Assembly: GCF_042646165.1 (NCBI RefSeq)
Contig: NZ_JBHRTC010000018.1
From: Microbaculum marinum
GTDB taxonomy: Bacteria > Pseudomonadota > Alphaproteobacteria > Rhizobiales > Tepidamorphaceae
Reading direction: 5' to 3' (one strand)
Length of the DNA: 64,000 nucleotides
Part shown: positions 9,216 to 18,914 of the stretch, piece by piece
How the letters are laid out: the number at the start of each line of letters is the position of its first letter
Position numbering within the stretch: position 1 is the stretch's first letter
Program-made: the position numbers and the translations under genes
Notes under the pieces: model-generated
Told to the model about the DNA's origin: nothing
The model's database searches: none
The model's input: only the letters and a program-made list of their open reading frames with translations

Positions 9216-9405
9216 GCAATGGGCCGGTCGCGCGGTTGCGGTCGAACGGCCGCAGCCGCGCGACGACGCCGCATCCATGCCACATTCTCTGCTCTCAGTT
9301 GCAGCCGGCCGAGAGTATCGGCCGGCTACAACCCACTAGTAATTCGACAGCGGATCCCGTCACACGATACGTTCCACGGTGACGAATCCAGCCGGCACCG
9401 ATTCC

Positions 9406-10491
9406 ATGACCGTACTCCAGAAACTCCTGTCACGTCCGGTACGATTCTGGTTGGGTCCCATTGTGCTCGCCGCACTCGCCGCGCCGGTGGCTGCAGCGTC
9501 GCCCGTCCACGCTACCGGCGAGCAGGAGGTCGCCGGGGCGGCGCCCGCATCGCCAATCGTCGTCGCCCAGGTCACCTCCGTCCCGCTGCCGCGGGCACGA
9601 CCGCTGATGCGCGCCCCCTCCTCCGACAGACCGGTCACCCTGCCCGGCGGCACGCCGCTCGATCTGCTGCAGGGGCTGGACATGAATCCGGACGGCAATT
9701 TCGAAACGCCGCTCAGCGACATTGCCAGGCCGAGCCGGCAGCTCGAGGTGACCGCCCGTCTCGTCGAGGGTGGCGAGACGTTGCTAGACGGATTGTCCTG
9801 GCGAATCTATCGCGCCCAGCCCGCCGCCGACGGGTCATTCGAGCTCGTCGAGGAAAGCCACAATGCGGCCCCGGTCTTCAGCCTGCCGGCGGACGACTAC
9901 ATCGTCCATGTCGCCTACGGCCTGGCGAACACGGCGTCGCGTGTTTCACTGGTCGACGGCCCGCAACAGCAGGCGCTTGACCTGAATGCGGGTGGAATGC
10001 GCGTATCGCCGCTTGGCGAGCTCGAGGAAGCGCTGTCGGACCGACAGGTGTCGCTGTCGATCTACTCGTCCGAACAGGATGAATACGGACAGCGCAAGCT
10101 GCTCGTCGAGGAGGCGCCCGCAGGCAAGATCATTCCCCTCAACGCCGGCACCTATCATGTCGTCAGCCGCTTCGGCGACGCCAATTCCGTGATGCGCGCG
10201 GATATTCGCGTGCAGCCCGGCCAACTCACCGAGGCGACGATCATGCATCGCGCTGCCGAAGTGACGCTGAAGCTGGTCAACGAACAGGGTGGCGAAGCTC
10301 TGGCGAATACCGCCTGGAGCATCCTGTCTCCGGGCGGCGACGTGGTGAAGGAAAGTTACGGGGCCTTCCCCGCACACGTGCTGGCCGCAGGCGAGTATTC
10401 GGTCGTCGCCCGCCACGACGGCAATCTGTACAGCCGCGAATTCGTGGTCGAGCCGGGCCGCGATTCCGAGGTCGAGCTTATCGCGAGATAG
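9406..10491 (+). CDS. secreted protein with repeats related to the preceding VWA protein
   Basis: 361 residues from ATG 9406; a GTG at 9379 would add nine residues. A hydrophobic signal segment ending APVAAASPVHA is followed by three diverged repeats of the same kind as in the VWA gene (about 115-200, 205-285 and 285-361), with the turns LPADDYIV, LNAGTYHV and LAAGEYSV. It has no VWA domain. The gap to the VWA gene is 190 bases, so it may be co-transcribed. I recognise no named family; a structural or envelope role is inference. Confidence 0.7.
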   Translation: MTVLQKLLSRPVRFWLGPIVLAALAAPVAAASPVHATGEQEVAGAAPASPIVVAQVTSVPLPRARPLMRAPSSDRPVTLPGGTPLDLLQGLDMNPDGNFETPLSDIARPSRQLEVTARLVEGGETLLDGLSWRIYRAQPAADGSFELVEESHNAAPVFSLPADDYIVHVAYGLANTASRVSLVDGPQQQALDLNAGGMRVSPLGELEEALSDRQVSLSIYSSEQDEYGQRKLLVEEAPAGKIIPLNAGTYHVVSRFGDANSVMRADIRVQPGQLTEATIMHRAAEVTLKLVNEQGGEALANTAWSILSPGGDVVKESYGAFPAHVLAAGEYSVVARHDGNLYSREFVVEPGRDSEVELIAR

Positions 10492-10503
10492 AGTACGGCC
10501 GGC

Positions 10504-12474
10504 CTATTCCTCTGCGTGAATGACGATCAGCTTCTGGCCTTCGCCAACCTGTTCGCCTTCGTTCGCAGCCACTTCGGAGACCGTTCCGGCCCGACCGGCG
10601 GTCAGCGTATGCTCCATCTTCATGGCCTCGATCACCGCAAGCTTGTCGCCGCGCGCGACGGTCGCTCCCGTCTCCACATGTAGAGAAATCACCTTGCCGT
10701 GCATGGGAGCGCGAACGATGGCGTCTCCATCCGGCGTGTCCAGGTCACCGGAAAGCGCATTGCGGCTCGCGACCAGGAACTGCCGACCGTCGACGAGGAC
10801 ATAGATCCCCTCGACGGTGTCGACGAGATCCGCATCCAGCTCGTCCTCGCCGTTGACCGGGCCCGAGACGCGTACCGCCGGACCGCCCTCGGCCCATTCA
10901 ATCCCGACCGTCCCTGGTGCCCCGTCGACGAGGATGGGCCTGGCAACGTGCCGTATGCCGCTGAGCTGAAAGCTGTCGGCGACACTCCACGGGGAGGCTG
11001 CCTCGTTCGAGCGGCGCCTCCGCTCTGTCTCGATGCGCTCCCCCTCGCGTTCGATCAGCCGCAGTGCGCCTAGGGCCACCGCGGCCTCGCGCAACGAGTC
11101 GGGGACGCTGACGAGGCCGTCCAGCTTTCGATCGATCAGGCCGGTATCGAAGTGGTTCGAGCGAAAATCCGGATCGTCGGCGAGCTTCTGGAGAAAGCCG
11201 ATATTGGACCGGGGGCCGGCAACCAAGCTGGCGCGCAGCGCGGCCGACAGGCGGTCCAGCGCCTCGTCGCGGCCTGCGCCGCAGGCAATGACCTTGGCAA
11301 TCATCGGATCGTAGAACGGTGCGACGGTGTCGTCCTCGCGCACACCGGTATCGATGCGGATGCCATCGCCGGCAGCGAGTTCGAGGACTTGCAACCGGCC
11401 GGTCGACGGCAGGAAGCCGTTATCGGGATCCTCGGCGTACAACCGCGCCTCGACGGCGTGCCCCGACAGCGCTATCGACTCCTGCATCAGCGGCAGCGGC
11501 TCTCCCGCGGCAACGCGCAACTGCCACTCCACGAGGTCCTGGCCAGTCACCGCTTCCGTCACCGGATGCTCGACCTGCAGCCGCGTGTTCATCTCCATGA
11601 AATAGAACGGCGAATCGTCGGACAGCGGCTTTGAACCGTCGACGATGAACTCGATCGTTCCGGCGCCGCGATAGCCCACGGCGAGCGCGGCCTTCACCGC
11701 GGCATCGCCCATCCTGGTCCTGAGGCCCTCGGTCATGCCCGGGGCCGGCGCTTCCTCGATGACCTTCTGATGGCGGCGCTGCAGCGAGCAGTCGCGCTCG
11801 AACAGGTGGACGGCGTTGCCGTGGGAATCGCCGAACACCTGCATCTCGATGTGGCGCGGCTTGGAAACGAACTTCTCGATCAGGACGCGGTCGTCCCCGA
11901 ACGCCGACTTGGCTTCCCGCTTGGCGCCCGAAAGGGCATCGTCGAACTCGATCGCCTTGTCGACGCGGCGCATGCCCTTGCCGCCGCCACCGGCGACGGC
12001 CTTGATCAGAACCGGATAGCCGACCTCGTATGCCTTCTCGCGCAGGAAGTCCGCGTCCTGCTTGGCGCCGTGAAAGCCGGGCACGACCGGCACCCCCGCC
12101 TTCTCCATCAGCGCCTTGGCACCGTCCTTAAGCCCCATCGCGCGAATCGCGGATGCATCCGGCCCGACGAAGATCAATCCGGCGTTCTGGCAGGCTTCGG
12201 CAAAGGCTGCGTTCTCGGACAGGAAGCCATAGCCGGGATGGATCGCCCCGGCCCCGGTCTCCCGCGCCGCCTCGATGATGCGGTCGGCACGCAGGTAGCT
12301 GTCGGTGGCTGGTGCCGGACCGATCCGCACCGCCATGTCGGCCAGTTCGACATGCATGGCTCCTGCGTCGGCATCCGAATAGACCGCGACCGTCGTCAGC
12401 CCCATGCGACGGGCAGTGGCGATGACCCGGCACGCGATCTCGCCCCGGTTGGCGATCAGGAGGGTGTCGAACAT
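10504..12474 (-). CDS. acyl-CoA carboxylase alpha subunit (biotin carboxylase plus biotin carrier), 3-methylcrotonyl-CoA carboxylase-like
   Basis: 656 residues. The N-terminal 445 residues are a biotin carboxylase (LIANRGEIACRV, the ATP-grasp glycine loop AGGGGKGM, EMNTRLQVEHPVTE). A C-terminal biotinyl domain carries AMKMEH with the biotin lysine at 619. The layout and length match alpha subunits of 3-methylcrotonyl-CoA or geranyl-CoA carboxylase. No beta subunit gene lies nearby, so the substrate is not decided here. The separate accBC pair at 55452-57282 serves fatty-acid synthesis. Confidence 0.85.
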   Translation of the reverse strand: MFDTLLIANRGEIACRVIATARRMGLTTVAVYSDADAGAMHVELADMAVRIGPAPATDSYLRADRIIEAARETGAGAIHPGYGFLSENAAFAEACQNAGLIFVGPDASAIRAMGLKDGAKALMEKAGVPVVPGFHGAKQDADFLREKAYEVGYPVLIKAVAGGGGKGMRRVDKAIEFDDALSGAKREAKSAFGDDRVLIEKFVSKPRHIEMQVFGDSHGNAVHLFERDCSLQRRHQKVIEEAPAPGMTEGLRTRMGDAAVKAALAVGYRGAGTIEFIVDGSKPLSDDSPFYFMEMNTRLQVEHPVTEAVTGQDLVEWQLRVAAGEPLPLMQESIALSGHAVEARLYAEDPDNGFLPSTGRLQVLELAAGDGIRIDTGVREDDTVAPFYDPMIAKVIACGAGRDEALDRLSAALRASLVAGPRSNIGFLQKLADDPDFRSNHFDTGLIDRKLDGLVSVPDSLREAAVALGALRLIEREGERIETERRRRSNEAASPWSVADSFQLSGIRHVARPILVDGAPGTVGIEWAEGGPAVRVSGPVNGEDELDADLVDTVEGIYVLVDGRQFLVASRNALSGDLDTPDGDAIVRAPMHGKVISLHVETGATVARGDKLAVIEAMKMEHTLTAGRAGTVSEVAANEGEQVGEGQKLIVIHAEE

Positions 12475-12544
12475 CCCGTTCTTATGTCATTGCAACCGGC
12501 TGGGGGCAATCTGCAGTTCGACTTCCGGCGGCCATGCCGAGCGG

Positions 12545-14146
12545 CTACTCGCCGGATCCTTCCTCCGAGGCAGACCGAACCCGCGTGAACACGTAGCTCT
12601 GGCCGTCCTCCATGGACAGCCGAAGGAGATTGTGGCTGCCCGATCCGTCGATCTGGAACTGCGCGAAGGCGATGGGATCAGGACCAAGCGACTCGGAAAT
12701 CGTCTCGAATCCGCTGACAGGCGCAAGGGTCGCTGCGAAGACGTCTTCGCGCCAGGGCGTCAGAGTGATCGAGGCCCCGGTGGTGAACGCCACGGCAAGG
12801 GCATCGCCTTCCTGCGTCACAGTCACGGGGCCCATGGCATCATTGCGGTAGTCACCTGCAAGCTGCTCGAACGGCATCGGTGACCGTTGCCCGGCCGAGG
12901 CGTCCTGCTGGGCCGACGCGGTCTCGCCCAGCGCTTTGGCCGCGTTCAGTTTCTGCGCCGCGTAGTCGATTTCGGGATTACCGAGGAACCGGTCGAGAAC
13001 CCACAAGCCGACGGCGTCCGGGAAGCCCATGTTCGTCTCGTTGCTGAGAACGACTATGCCGGCATTTCTGGAAGGCAGGATTCCAACGAATGCGCCAAAG
13101 GAAAGTGTGCCGCCGTTGTGCCAGATGATCTCGCCGTTCGGCGTCGACTGGAGACCCCACCCCATCGCATAGGAGTACGTGTCCGACAGGCCGACCCGCG
13201 GCACCCGGGTGGCCGCGAGGTTCTCCTTCGAAACGATTTCGTCCCCGTCGAACTTGCCGTCTGCGAGTTGCAGGCGCAGCCACTGCGCCATGTCCTCGAC
13301 GTTGGAATTGATCGCACCGGCTCCGTCGAGATTGTACGGGAACAGATGCGTGAAGGGCACCTCTACGGTACCGTCCGCCGTCCAGCGGTGGCCGACGGCA
13401 TGATTCGGGGCTGCCTCGATACCGGCGGCACTGGCCGACGAATCGTCCATCCCCAGCGGCTCGAAAATCTCGCTGCGGAGAGCCGCTTCCCAGTCCTCAG
13501 CACCGGCCGCACGGGTCACGATGCCGCCGGCCACGAGATGCGTCAGATTGGTGTAGCTGAACGTCGAGCGAAAGCTCGTCCGCGGCTCGACGAACCGCAG
13601 CGACCGGATCATCGCGGTCCTGTCGAACCCCAGCATGCTGAAGATGTCGTTGACGTAGGGCGGCAGGCCCGACCGCTGCGAAATGATGTCGAAGACCCGA
13701 AACTCCTGCGTGACCCAGGGATCCTTCATCTGGAACGTGGGGTCGATATCGACGACCCGGTCGTCCCACTTGAAATCTCCGCGGTCCACCGAGATCGCCA
13801 GCATCGTGGCCAGGAACGCCTTGCTCGTCGAACCGATCTGGAAAACCGTCTTCGTATCGACCGGCTCGCCACCCTTCCGACGGGTTCCGAAGCCCTTGGC
13901 GTAGACGAGCTTGTCGCCGGTGACTATGCCGACCGCCAGGCCCGGCAAGTCGAAGGACGACATGCCCTGGGATATGTACTCTTCCAGTTCCGGCACGATC
14001 TCGGCGACGAACCCGGGTACGTCGTCGTCGGCCCGCGCCGGAATCGTCGGCGAGGCGAATGCAACCGTCAGAACCAGTGGCAGAAGAATGCGGGACAGGC
14101 GGCCGCTTGCGTCGGCAAACGGCAAACGTGTTGAATGCATCTCCAT
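12545..14146 (-). CDS. serine hydrolase, class C beta-lactamase fold (exported)
   Basis: 533 residues from ATG 14146. A signal peptide ends about residue 39 (IPARA). The catalytic STSK lies at 106-109, the second motif is the Tyr-x-Asn in FSYTNL, and HNGG replaces the KTG box as is usual in the esterase/peptidase members of this fold. The C-terminal 150 residues form a beta-rich domain seen in many such hydrolases. The substrate is unknown; true beta-lactamase activity is unlikely. A reading frame upstream of 14146 is not supported by a signal peptide. Confidence 0.85.
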   Translation of the reverse strand: MEMHSTRLPFADASGRLSRILLPLVLTVAFASPTIPARADDDVPGFVAEIVPELEEYISQGMSSFDLPGLAVGIVTGDKLVYAKGFGTRRKGGEPVDTKTVFQIGSTSKAFLATMLAISVDRGDFKWDDRVVDIDPTFQMKDPWVTQEFRVFDIISQRSGLPPYVNDIFSMLGFDRTAMIRSLRFVEPRTSFRSTFSYTNLTHLVAGGIVTRAAGAEDWEAALRSEIFEPLGMDDSSASAAGIEAAPNHAVGHRWTADGTVEVPFTHLFPYNLDGAGAINSNVEDMAQWLRLQLADGKFDGDEIVSKENLAATRVPRVGLSDTYSYAMGWGLQSTPNGEIIWHNGGTLSFGAFVGILPSRNAGIVVLSNETNMGFPDAVGLWVLDRFLGNPEIDYAAQKLNAAKALGETASAQQDASAGQRSPMPFEQLAGDYRNDAMGPVTVTQEGDALAVAFTTGASITLTPWREDVFAATLAPVSGFETISESLGPDPIAFAQFQIDGSGSHNLLRLSMEDGQSYVFTRVRSASEEGSGE

Positions 14147-14285
14147 GGACCCCGAACCCCGTTGACCTCGTCGCCCGAAAACGCGCGACGGTGACACAAC
14201 CCAAGATCGCAATCCAGTGAATTTCTGAGCCACTGGCGGGGCGGCCGGCGGACGCATTTCGGGTCGGAACGTTCGCGCCGCGCCG

Positions 14286-15674
14286 TCAGCACTCGACGAC
14301 GTTGACCGCCAGCCCGCCCTTGCTGGTTTCCTTGTATTTCTCGCTCATGTCGAGACCGGTCTGGCGCATCGTCTCGATACAGGTATCCAGCGGGACGAAG
14401 TGGCTACCGTCGCCCCTGAGGGCCAGAGACGCGGCGGTGACCGCCTTCACGGCGCCCAGCGCATTGCGTTCGATGCACGGCACCTGGACGAGGCCGCCGA
14501 CCGGATCGCAGGTCATGCCCAGATGATGCTCCAGCGCAATTTCGGCGGCATTCTCGACCTGCTCGTTGGTGCCGCCCAGCGCCGCGGCGAGACCCGCGGC
14601 CGCCATCGCGGACGCGGATCCGACCTCGCCCTGGCAGCCGACCTCGGCGCCGGAGATCGAGGCGTTGTGCTTGATGATTCCGCCGATCGCCGCGGCTGCC
14701 AGCAGGAAGGTCCGGATGCCGGCGGCATCCGCGTCCGGACAATGGTCGAGGTAGTAGCGGATCACTGCGGGGATGACGCCGGCGGCACCGTTGGTCGGAG
14801 CCGTGACGACCCGTCCGCCGGCGGCGTTCTCCTCGTTGACCGCCATCGCATAGACCGACAGCCAGTCCATCACCGTGTGCTCGAAGGTCCGGTTGCGGCC
14901 GGCTTCGGCTTTCAGCTTCTCGTAGATGGCCGCGGCCCGCCGCCTTACCTTCAGGCCGCCAGGAAGCTGGCCCTGCCGTGTCAGGCCGCGGCCCATGCAG
15001 CCGTTCATCGATTGCCAGATAATGTCGAGCTTCGGATCGAGGTCGCAGTCGGCGCAACGGGTGAGTTCGTTGGCGCGCTTCATCTCGGCGATCGACAGGC
15101 CGCACTCGCGGCCCATTGCAAGCATCTGCGCCGAACTGGCGAACGGATACGGCACGTCCAGGTCGCGGGTCAGCGGGCTCTCGTCATCCCCCACCCGGTT
15201 CAGTTCAGCTTGCGTCTTCACGAAGCCGCCGCCGATCGAATAGTAGGTTTCCTCGAGCACGACATTGCCGCCCACGCCGTGGGCGAAGAAGCGCAGGCCG
15301 TTGGCATGGCCCTGGAGCGGCGGTCCGTAGTCGAACACGATGTCGGTCGCCGGATCGAACGAAAGCGCAGGCAAACCGGGCGGCGACACGGTCCTGCGCG
15401 CCGATACCTCCGCAAGGATCGCGTCCACACCGTCCGGATCGACGCCGTCCGGCCTCTCTCCGGCGAGACCGAGGATCACGGCGCGGTCGGTGGCGTGTCC
15501 CATGCCGGTGAAAGCGAGCGAACCGTGCAGGGATACGGAGAGCCTGGCCACATGGGCACAGCCCCGCCGTTCCAGCAGGGCCAGGAAGCGAGACGCCGCA
15601 ACCATCGGTCCGACGGTATGGGAGCTCGATGGGCCAATTCCGATCTTGAACAGTTCGAATACGGACAGGAACAT
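14286..15674 (-). CDS. sdaA: L-serine ammonia-lyase (iron-sulfur L-serine dehydratase)
   Basis: 462 residues from ATG 15674. It converts L-serine to pyruvate and ammonia with a [4Fe-4S] cluster. The family signature [17 protein letters not shown] is at the N-terminus, and cysteines in CADCD, SMNGCMG and MTCDPVGG are positioned to hold the cluster. It is the single-chain type, with the small-subunit domain fused in front of the catalytic domain. Confidence 0.95.
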
Positions 15675-15826
15675 CGACGATCGCCCCGGGGCCATGCCTG
15701 AGTTCAGCCGAGGCTACGCTTCACATCGTCGTTTTTTCGCACCGCCCGCGACATCGCCTGCCGCAGCCGCGTCATCGCGCAGCGAAAGACGCCGCCGCGC
15801 TCCCATTCGCGCGCACGGCGTGGCGG

Positions 15827-17062
15827 TCAGCCGCTCGAAGCGACGTTTGGCGGCGGCGGCAAGCGCCTGCAGTCGTTCGGTGCTGCGAGACCCTGGATGC
15901 GGCCTTGCATCCATTCGACCGCCGTCGGCGCACTGACCGCCGCGGCGCGATCGTGATTGACGCCAGGCAGCCAGTCGAAGCGCACCGGCGTGCCCGTCTC
16001 GCAGAGCGACTTGGCGAACTGGAAAGTGACCTGCGGCCGAACCGTTTCGTCGGCTGTTCCCTGCGCCAGGAAGACCGGCGCACCCGCCGGCGCCCCGCCG
16101 GTGGCATTTTGAGCCAGAAGCGTCTTCCAGGGCTCGATCTCGGTCACGTCGCCGTGCAGGAAATTGGTGTTGATCCTGCTCTCGAGCCTGGCAACGGCCA
16201 GATCCTCTCCCAGGTTCTCGATGCAGTCGGCGGAGATCGCATCGACGGTGGGCTTGGCGGCCGGATCGAGCACCGGTCCCAGCGGCGCATCGTAGACCCT
16301 GTTCCACGACCACAGCGCATAGGCCGTCAGCACCTTGCCGCCCTTTGTCCCGATATCGTCGCGCAGGAGCTGCGCCAGGTCGGTCGCCGGTGCGGCCGCG
16401 GCCACGCCGGCGAGTTTCAGGTCCGGTGCGTAGGTCCGGGCGAGCTGGCCGGCATAAAGCGATGCCTGGCCGCCCTGGGAATGTCCCCAGACCGCGAAGG
16501 TGCCGCTCGCCTGCGCCTCGGCCAGATTGCGGGCGGCGCGCACCGAGTCGAGCACGGCCCGCCCTTCGCTGACCCCCACCAGATAGGGATGCGTGCCGGG
16601 CGTCCCGAGCCCCGGATAGTCGGTGGCGGCGACGACGTAGCCGAGAGCAAGCATCTCCGGCAGCCCCTGGATCTGCTTGAAGACATTGGGCGTAAGGGTC
16701 GGCGCGCACCGGTTGGCCACCCCCGTCGTCGGATGTGCCCAGGCGATCACCGGGCGGCCGCCATCGGGGACGACGCCTTCCGGCACCACGACGATTCCGG
16801 ACACCGCGATAGGCTCGTCTTTCAGGCCGGTTGATCGGTAGAGCACGCGATAGGCGGAGGTTCCCGCCGGCGCGCCGGCCATCTGCTCGCTGCGGAGGAT
16901 CGTGCCGGGTGCGCCGCCGATACGATCGGCTGCGATCCTGTAGAACGAGCCCGGCTCCATGGGCTCGAGCGCAGTGGTACATCCGGTTATCGCCAGCAGC
17001 GTCGCCGCGAGGCTCGCCGTGGCCACACGGACACCGCGGGACGCCGTTTCCCCGATCGCCAT
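15827..17062 (-). CDS. alpha/beta-hydrolase lipoprotein, secretory-lipase-like
   Basis: 411 residues from ATG 17062. The lipobox LLAITGC puts the lipidated Cys at 28. The nucleophile elbow GHSQGG spans 193-198 with Ser 195, and the acid and His are likely in GTADETV and GVNHD. The overall pattern, including DYPGLGTPGTHPYLVG, matches the secretory lipase family. It is probably an envelope-bound esterase or lipase; the substrate is unknown. Confidence 0.8.
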   Translation of the reverse strand: MAIGETASRGVRVATASLAATLLAITGCTTALEPMEPGSFYRIAADRIGGAPGTILRSEQMAGAPAGTSAYRVLYRSTGLKDEPIAVSGIVVVPEGVVPDGGRPVIAWAHPTTGVANRCAPTLTPNVFKQIQGLPEMLALGYVVAATDYPGLGTPGTHPYLVGVSEGRAVLDSVRAARNLAEAQASGTFAVWGHSQGGQASLYAGQLARTYAPDLKLAGVAAAAPATDLAQLLRDDIGTKGGKVLTAYALWSWNRVYDAPLGPVLDPAAKPTVDAISADCIENLGEDLAVARLESRINTNFLHGDVTEIEPWKTLLAQNATGGAPAGAPVFLAQGTADETVRPQVTFQFAKSLCETGTPVRFDWLPGVNHDRAAAVSAPTAVEWMQGRIQGLAAPNDCRRLPPPPNVASSG

Positions 17063-17133
17063 TGCCTCAATCTCCCCGCGCCTGGTCCCGTCCCTCAAAC
17101 CTAGCCGCCTCGGGGCCGCTTAGATAGACGCGC

Positions 17134-17832
17134 TCAGAACGTCTCGACCCACGGCCGCAATTCGACCTCCCAGCTCCATGCGCTGCGCGGCTGCTTGAGA
17201 ACGTGCAGATAGGACGCCGCGATGGCATCCGGGTCGAGCAGCGCATCGGGCCTGTGCGGATCCGCGGGCCGGCGTTCGCTTCGGATACCGCCGTCGATGA
17301 CGAAATGACCCACGTGTACCCCTTTCGGCGCGAGTTCCCGGGCCATGCTCTGTGCGAGACCGCGCAGCGCGAACTTGCCCATGGCGAATGGAGCGGATCC
17401 GGCGTAACCCTTCACGCTGGCCGATGCTCCGGTGAACAGGATCGCCCCCTCGCCGCGAGGTATCATGCGCCGTGCAGCCTGCTGCCCCACCAGAAATCCG
17501 GCGAAGGCGGACACGCGCAATGTCTTCTCGACCTCCGCTGGATCCAGATCCACCAAAGCTCCGCGGGCGCGTGCGCTTGCGTTGAACACCACCACCTCGA
17601 GTTCGCCCGCGAGACGGTCGACCGCCTCGAACAGTCTCGCCACGTCGTCGGCATCCGATGCGTCGCAGGTGAACGCAGTGGCACCCGTCTCGTCGCACAG
17701 TGCGGCCAGCTTGTCGGTCGATCGCGCCGCCAGTGCGATGCGATACCCGTCTTTCGCGAGCGCCCGCGCCAGGGAGGCACTCAGGCCCGATCCTGCTCCG
17801 ACGATCAGTGCGACGCCCTTGCCTCCAGCCAT
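17134..17832 (-). CDS. short-chain dehydrogenase/reductase family protein, atypical active site
   Basis: 232 residues. The Rossmann motif GAGSGLS begins at 12, and the NASA strand motif follows at 84-87. Ser 137 and Lys 153 are in place, but the catalytic Tyr position is Phe 149 (FAMGK). Related SDR proteins with FAxxK exist, and some keep activity through another residue while others do not. Divergent from the quinone-reductase-like gene across 110 bases, so the two may share control. Confidence 0.82.
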   Translation of the reverse strand: MAGGKGVALIVGAGSGLSASLARALAKDGYRIALAARSTDKLAALCDETGATAFTCDASDADDVARLFEAVDRLAGELEVVVFNASARARGALVDLDPAEVEKTLRVSAFAGFLVGQQAARRMIPRGEGAILFTGASASVKGYAGSAPFAMGKFALRGLAQSMARELAPKGVHVGHFVIDGGIRSERRPADPHRPDALLDPDAIAASYLHVLKQPRSAWSWEVELRPWVETF

Positions 17833-17942
17833 TTCTGCCCTCCCGCATGGCCGGCACACTGCTTTGGCCTACATTCCCGCCGGCGCAGGTGGTAAGTGTC
17901 GCCGCGAGGATCCGGGTCAATGTCCATCGGGGGGAAACTGAA

Positions 17943-18914
17943 ATGAAGGCAGCCTATTATGAAGCGAACGGCGCGGCCGCCGATGTCCTGAAGATCGGTG
18001 AGGTCGACACGCCGGAGCCGGGCCCTGGCGAAGTGCGGGTGAAGATCGCCGCTTCCGGCGTCAATCCTTCCGACGTCAAGACACGCGCCGGCCGCACCCG
18101 CAAGATCGCCTTTCCGCGCGTCATTCCGCATTCCGACGGCGCCGGCACCATCGACGAGGTCGGAGAAGGTGTTTCCGCCGATCGGCTGGGCGAGCGGGTG
18201 TGGATCTGGAATGGCCAGTGGAAGCGCCCGTTCGGCACCGCGGCCGAATATGTGACGTTGCCGGAGGATATGGCCGTTACGCTGCCCGGCGATACCAGCT
18301 TCGAAGTCGGCGCGTGCCTGGGAATTCCGGCGCTCACGGCCGTGCAGGCCGTCGCCTACGCGCAGGCGGAGCCGGGCATGACCATTCTAGTTCCCGGTGG
18401 AGCGGGTGCGGTGGCGAATTACGCCATCCAGTTCGCCAAGGCACGCGGCGCCCGCGTGTTCACGACCGTGTCGTCGCCGGAAAAGGCGGAGATGGCCAGG
18501 AAGGCCGGCGCCGACGAAGCCATCGACTACAAGCGCGAGGACGTCGCTGCGCGGATCCGCGACCTGACGATGCAGATGGGCGTCGACGCGATCATCGATC
18601 TCGACCTGAACGCCAACGCCTCGTTGATCCCGAACGTGCTGAAACCCCGCGGCTCGGTAGTCATCTACGGCGTCGGCCCGGAGGTCACGATTCCGGGATC
18701 CTTCTCGCTCCAGAACACGATCCGCTACCAGTTCTTCCTGGTCTACGAACTCAACGAGGCCGAACGCGCCGCCGGAATTGCCGCCATCACCGAGATGCTG
18801 GCAGCGGGGAAGCTCGTTCACCATCTCGGCCCCGAATTCGGACTCGACGATATCGTCGCCGCGCACGAGGCGATGGAGGCGGCGGCCGTCGGCAAGATCA
18901 TCGTGCGGCCCTGA
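17943..18914 (+). CDS. NADPH:quinone reductase-like zinc-independent MDR oxidoreductase
   Basis: 323 residues from ATG 17943 with GGGGG upstream. It opens MKAAYYEANGAAADVLKIGE, typical of quinone oxidoreductases of the medium-chain family. NADPH binding is at VPGGAGAVANYAIQFAKARG, and there are no zinc-ligand cysteines. It reduces quinones or related electrophiles. Its stop overlaps the end of the convergent anmK gene by 17 bases. Confidence 0.88.
   Translation: MKAAYYEANGAAADVLKIGEVDTPEPGPGEVRVKIAASGVNPSDVKTRAGRTRKIAFPRVIPHSDGAGTIDEVGEGVSADRLGERVWIWNGQWKRPFGTAAEYVTLPEDMAVTLPGDTSFEVGACLGIPALTAVQAVAYAQAEPGMTILVPGGAGAVANYAIQFAKARGARVFTTVSSPEKAEMARKAGADEAIDYKREDVAARIRDLTMQMGVDAIIDLDLNANASLIPNVLKPRGSVVIYGVGPEVTIPGSFSLQNTIRYQFFLVYELNEAERAAGIAAITEMLAAGKLVHHLGPEFGLDDIVAAHEAMEAAAVGKIIVRP

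Noticed and set aside
7311..9278. 655-codon frame on the minus strand
   Set aside because: Shadow of the secreted VWA gene; no family pattern, and the plus strand has a signal peptide, MIDAS and repeats.
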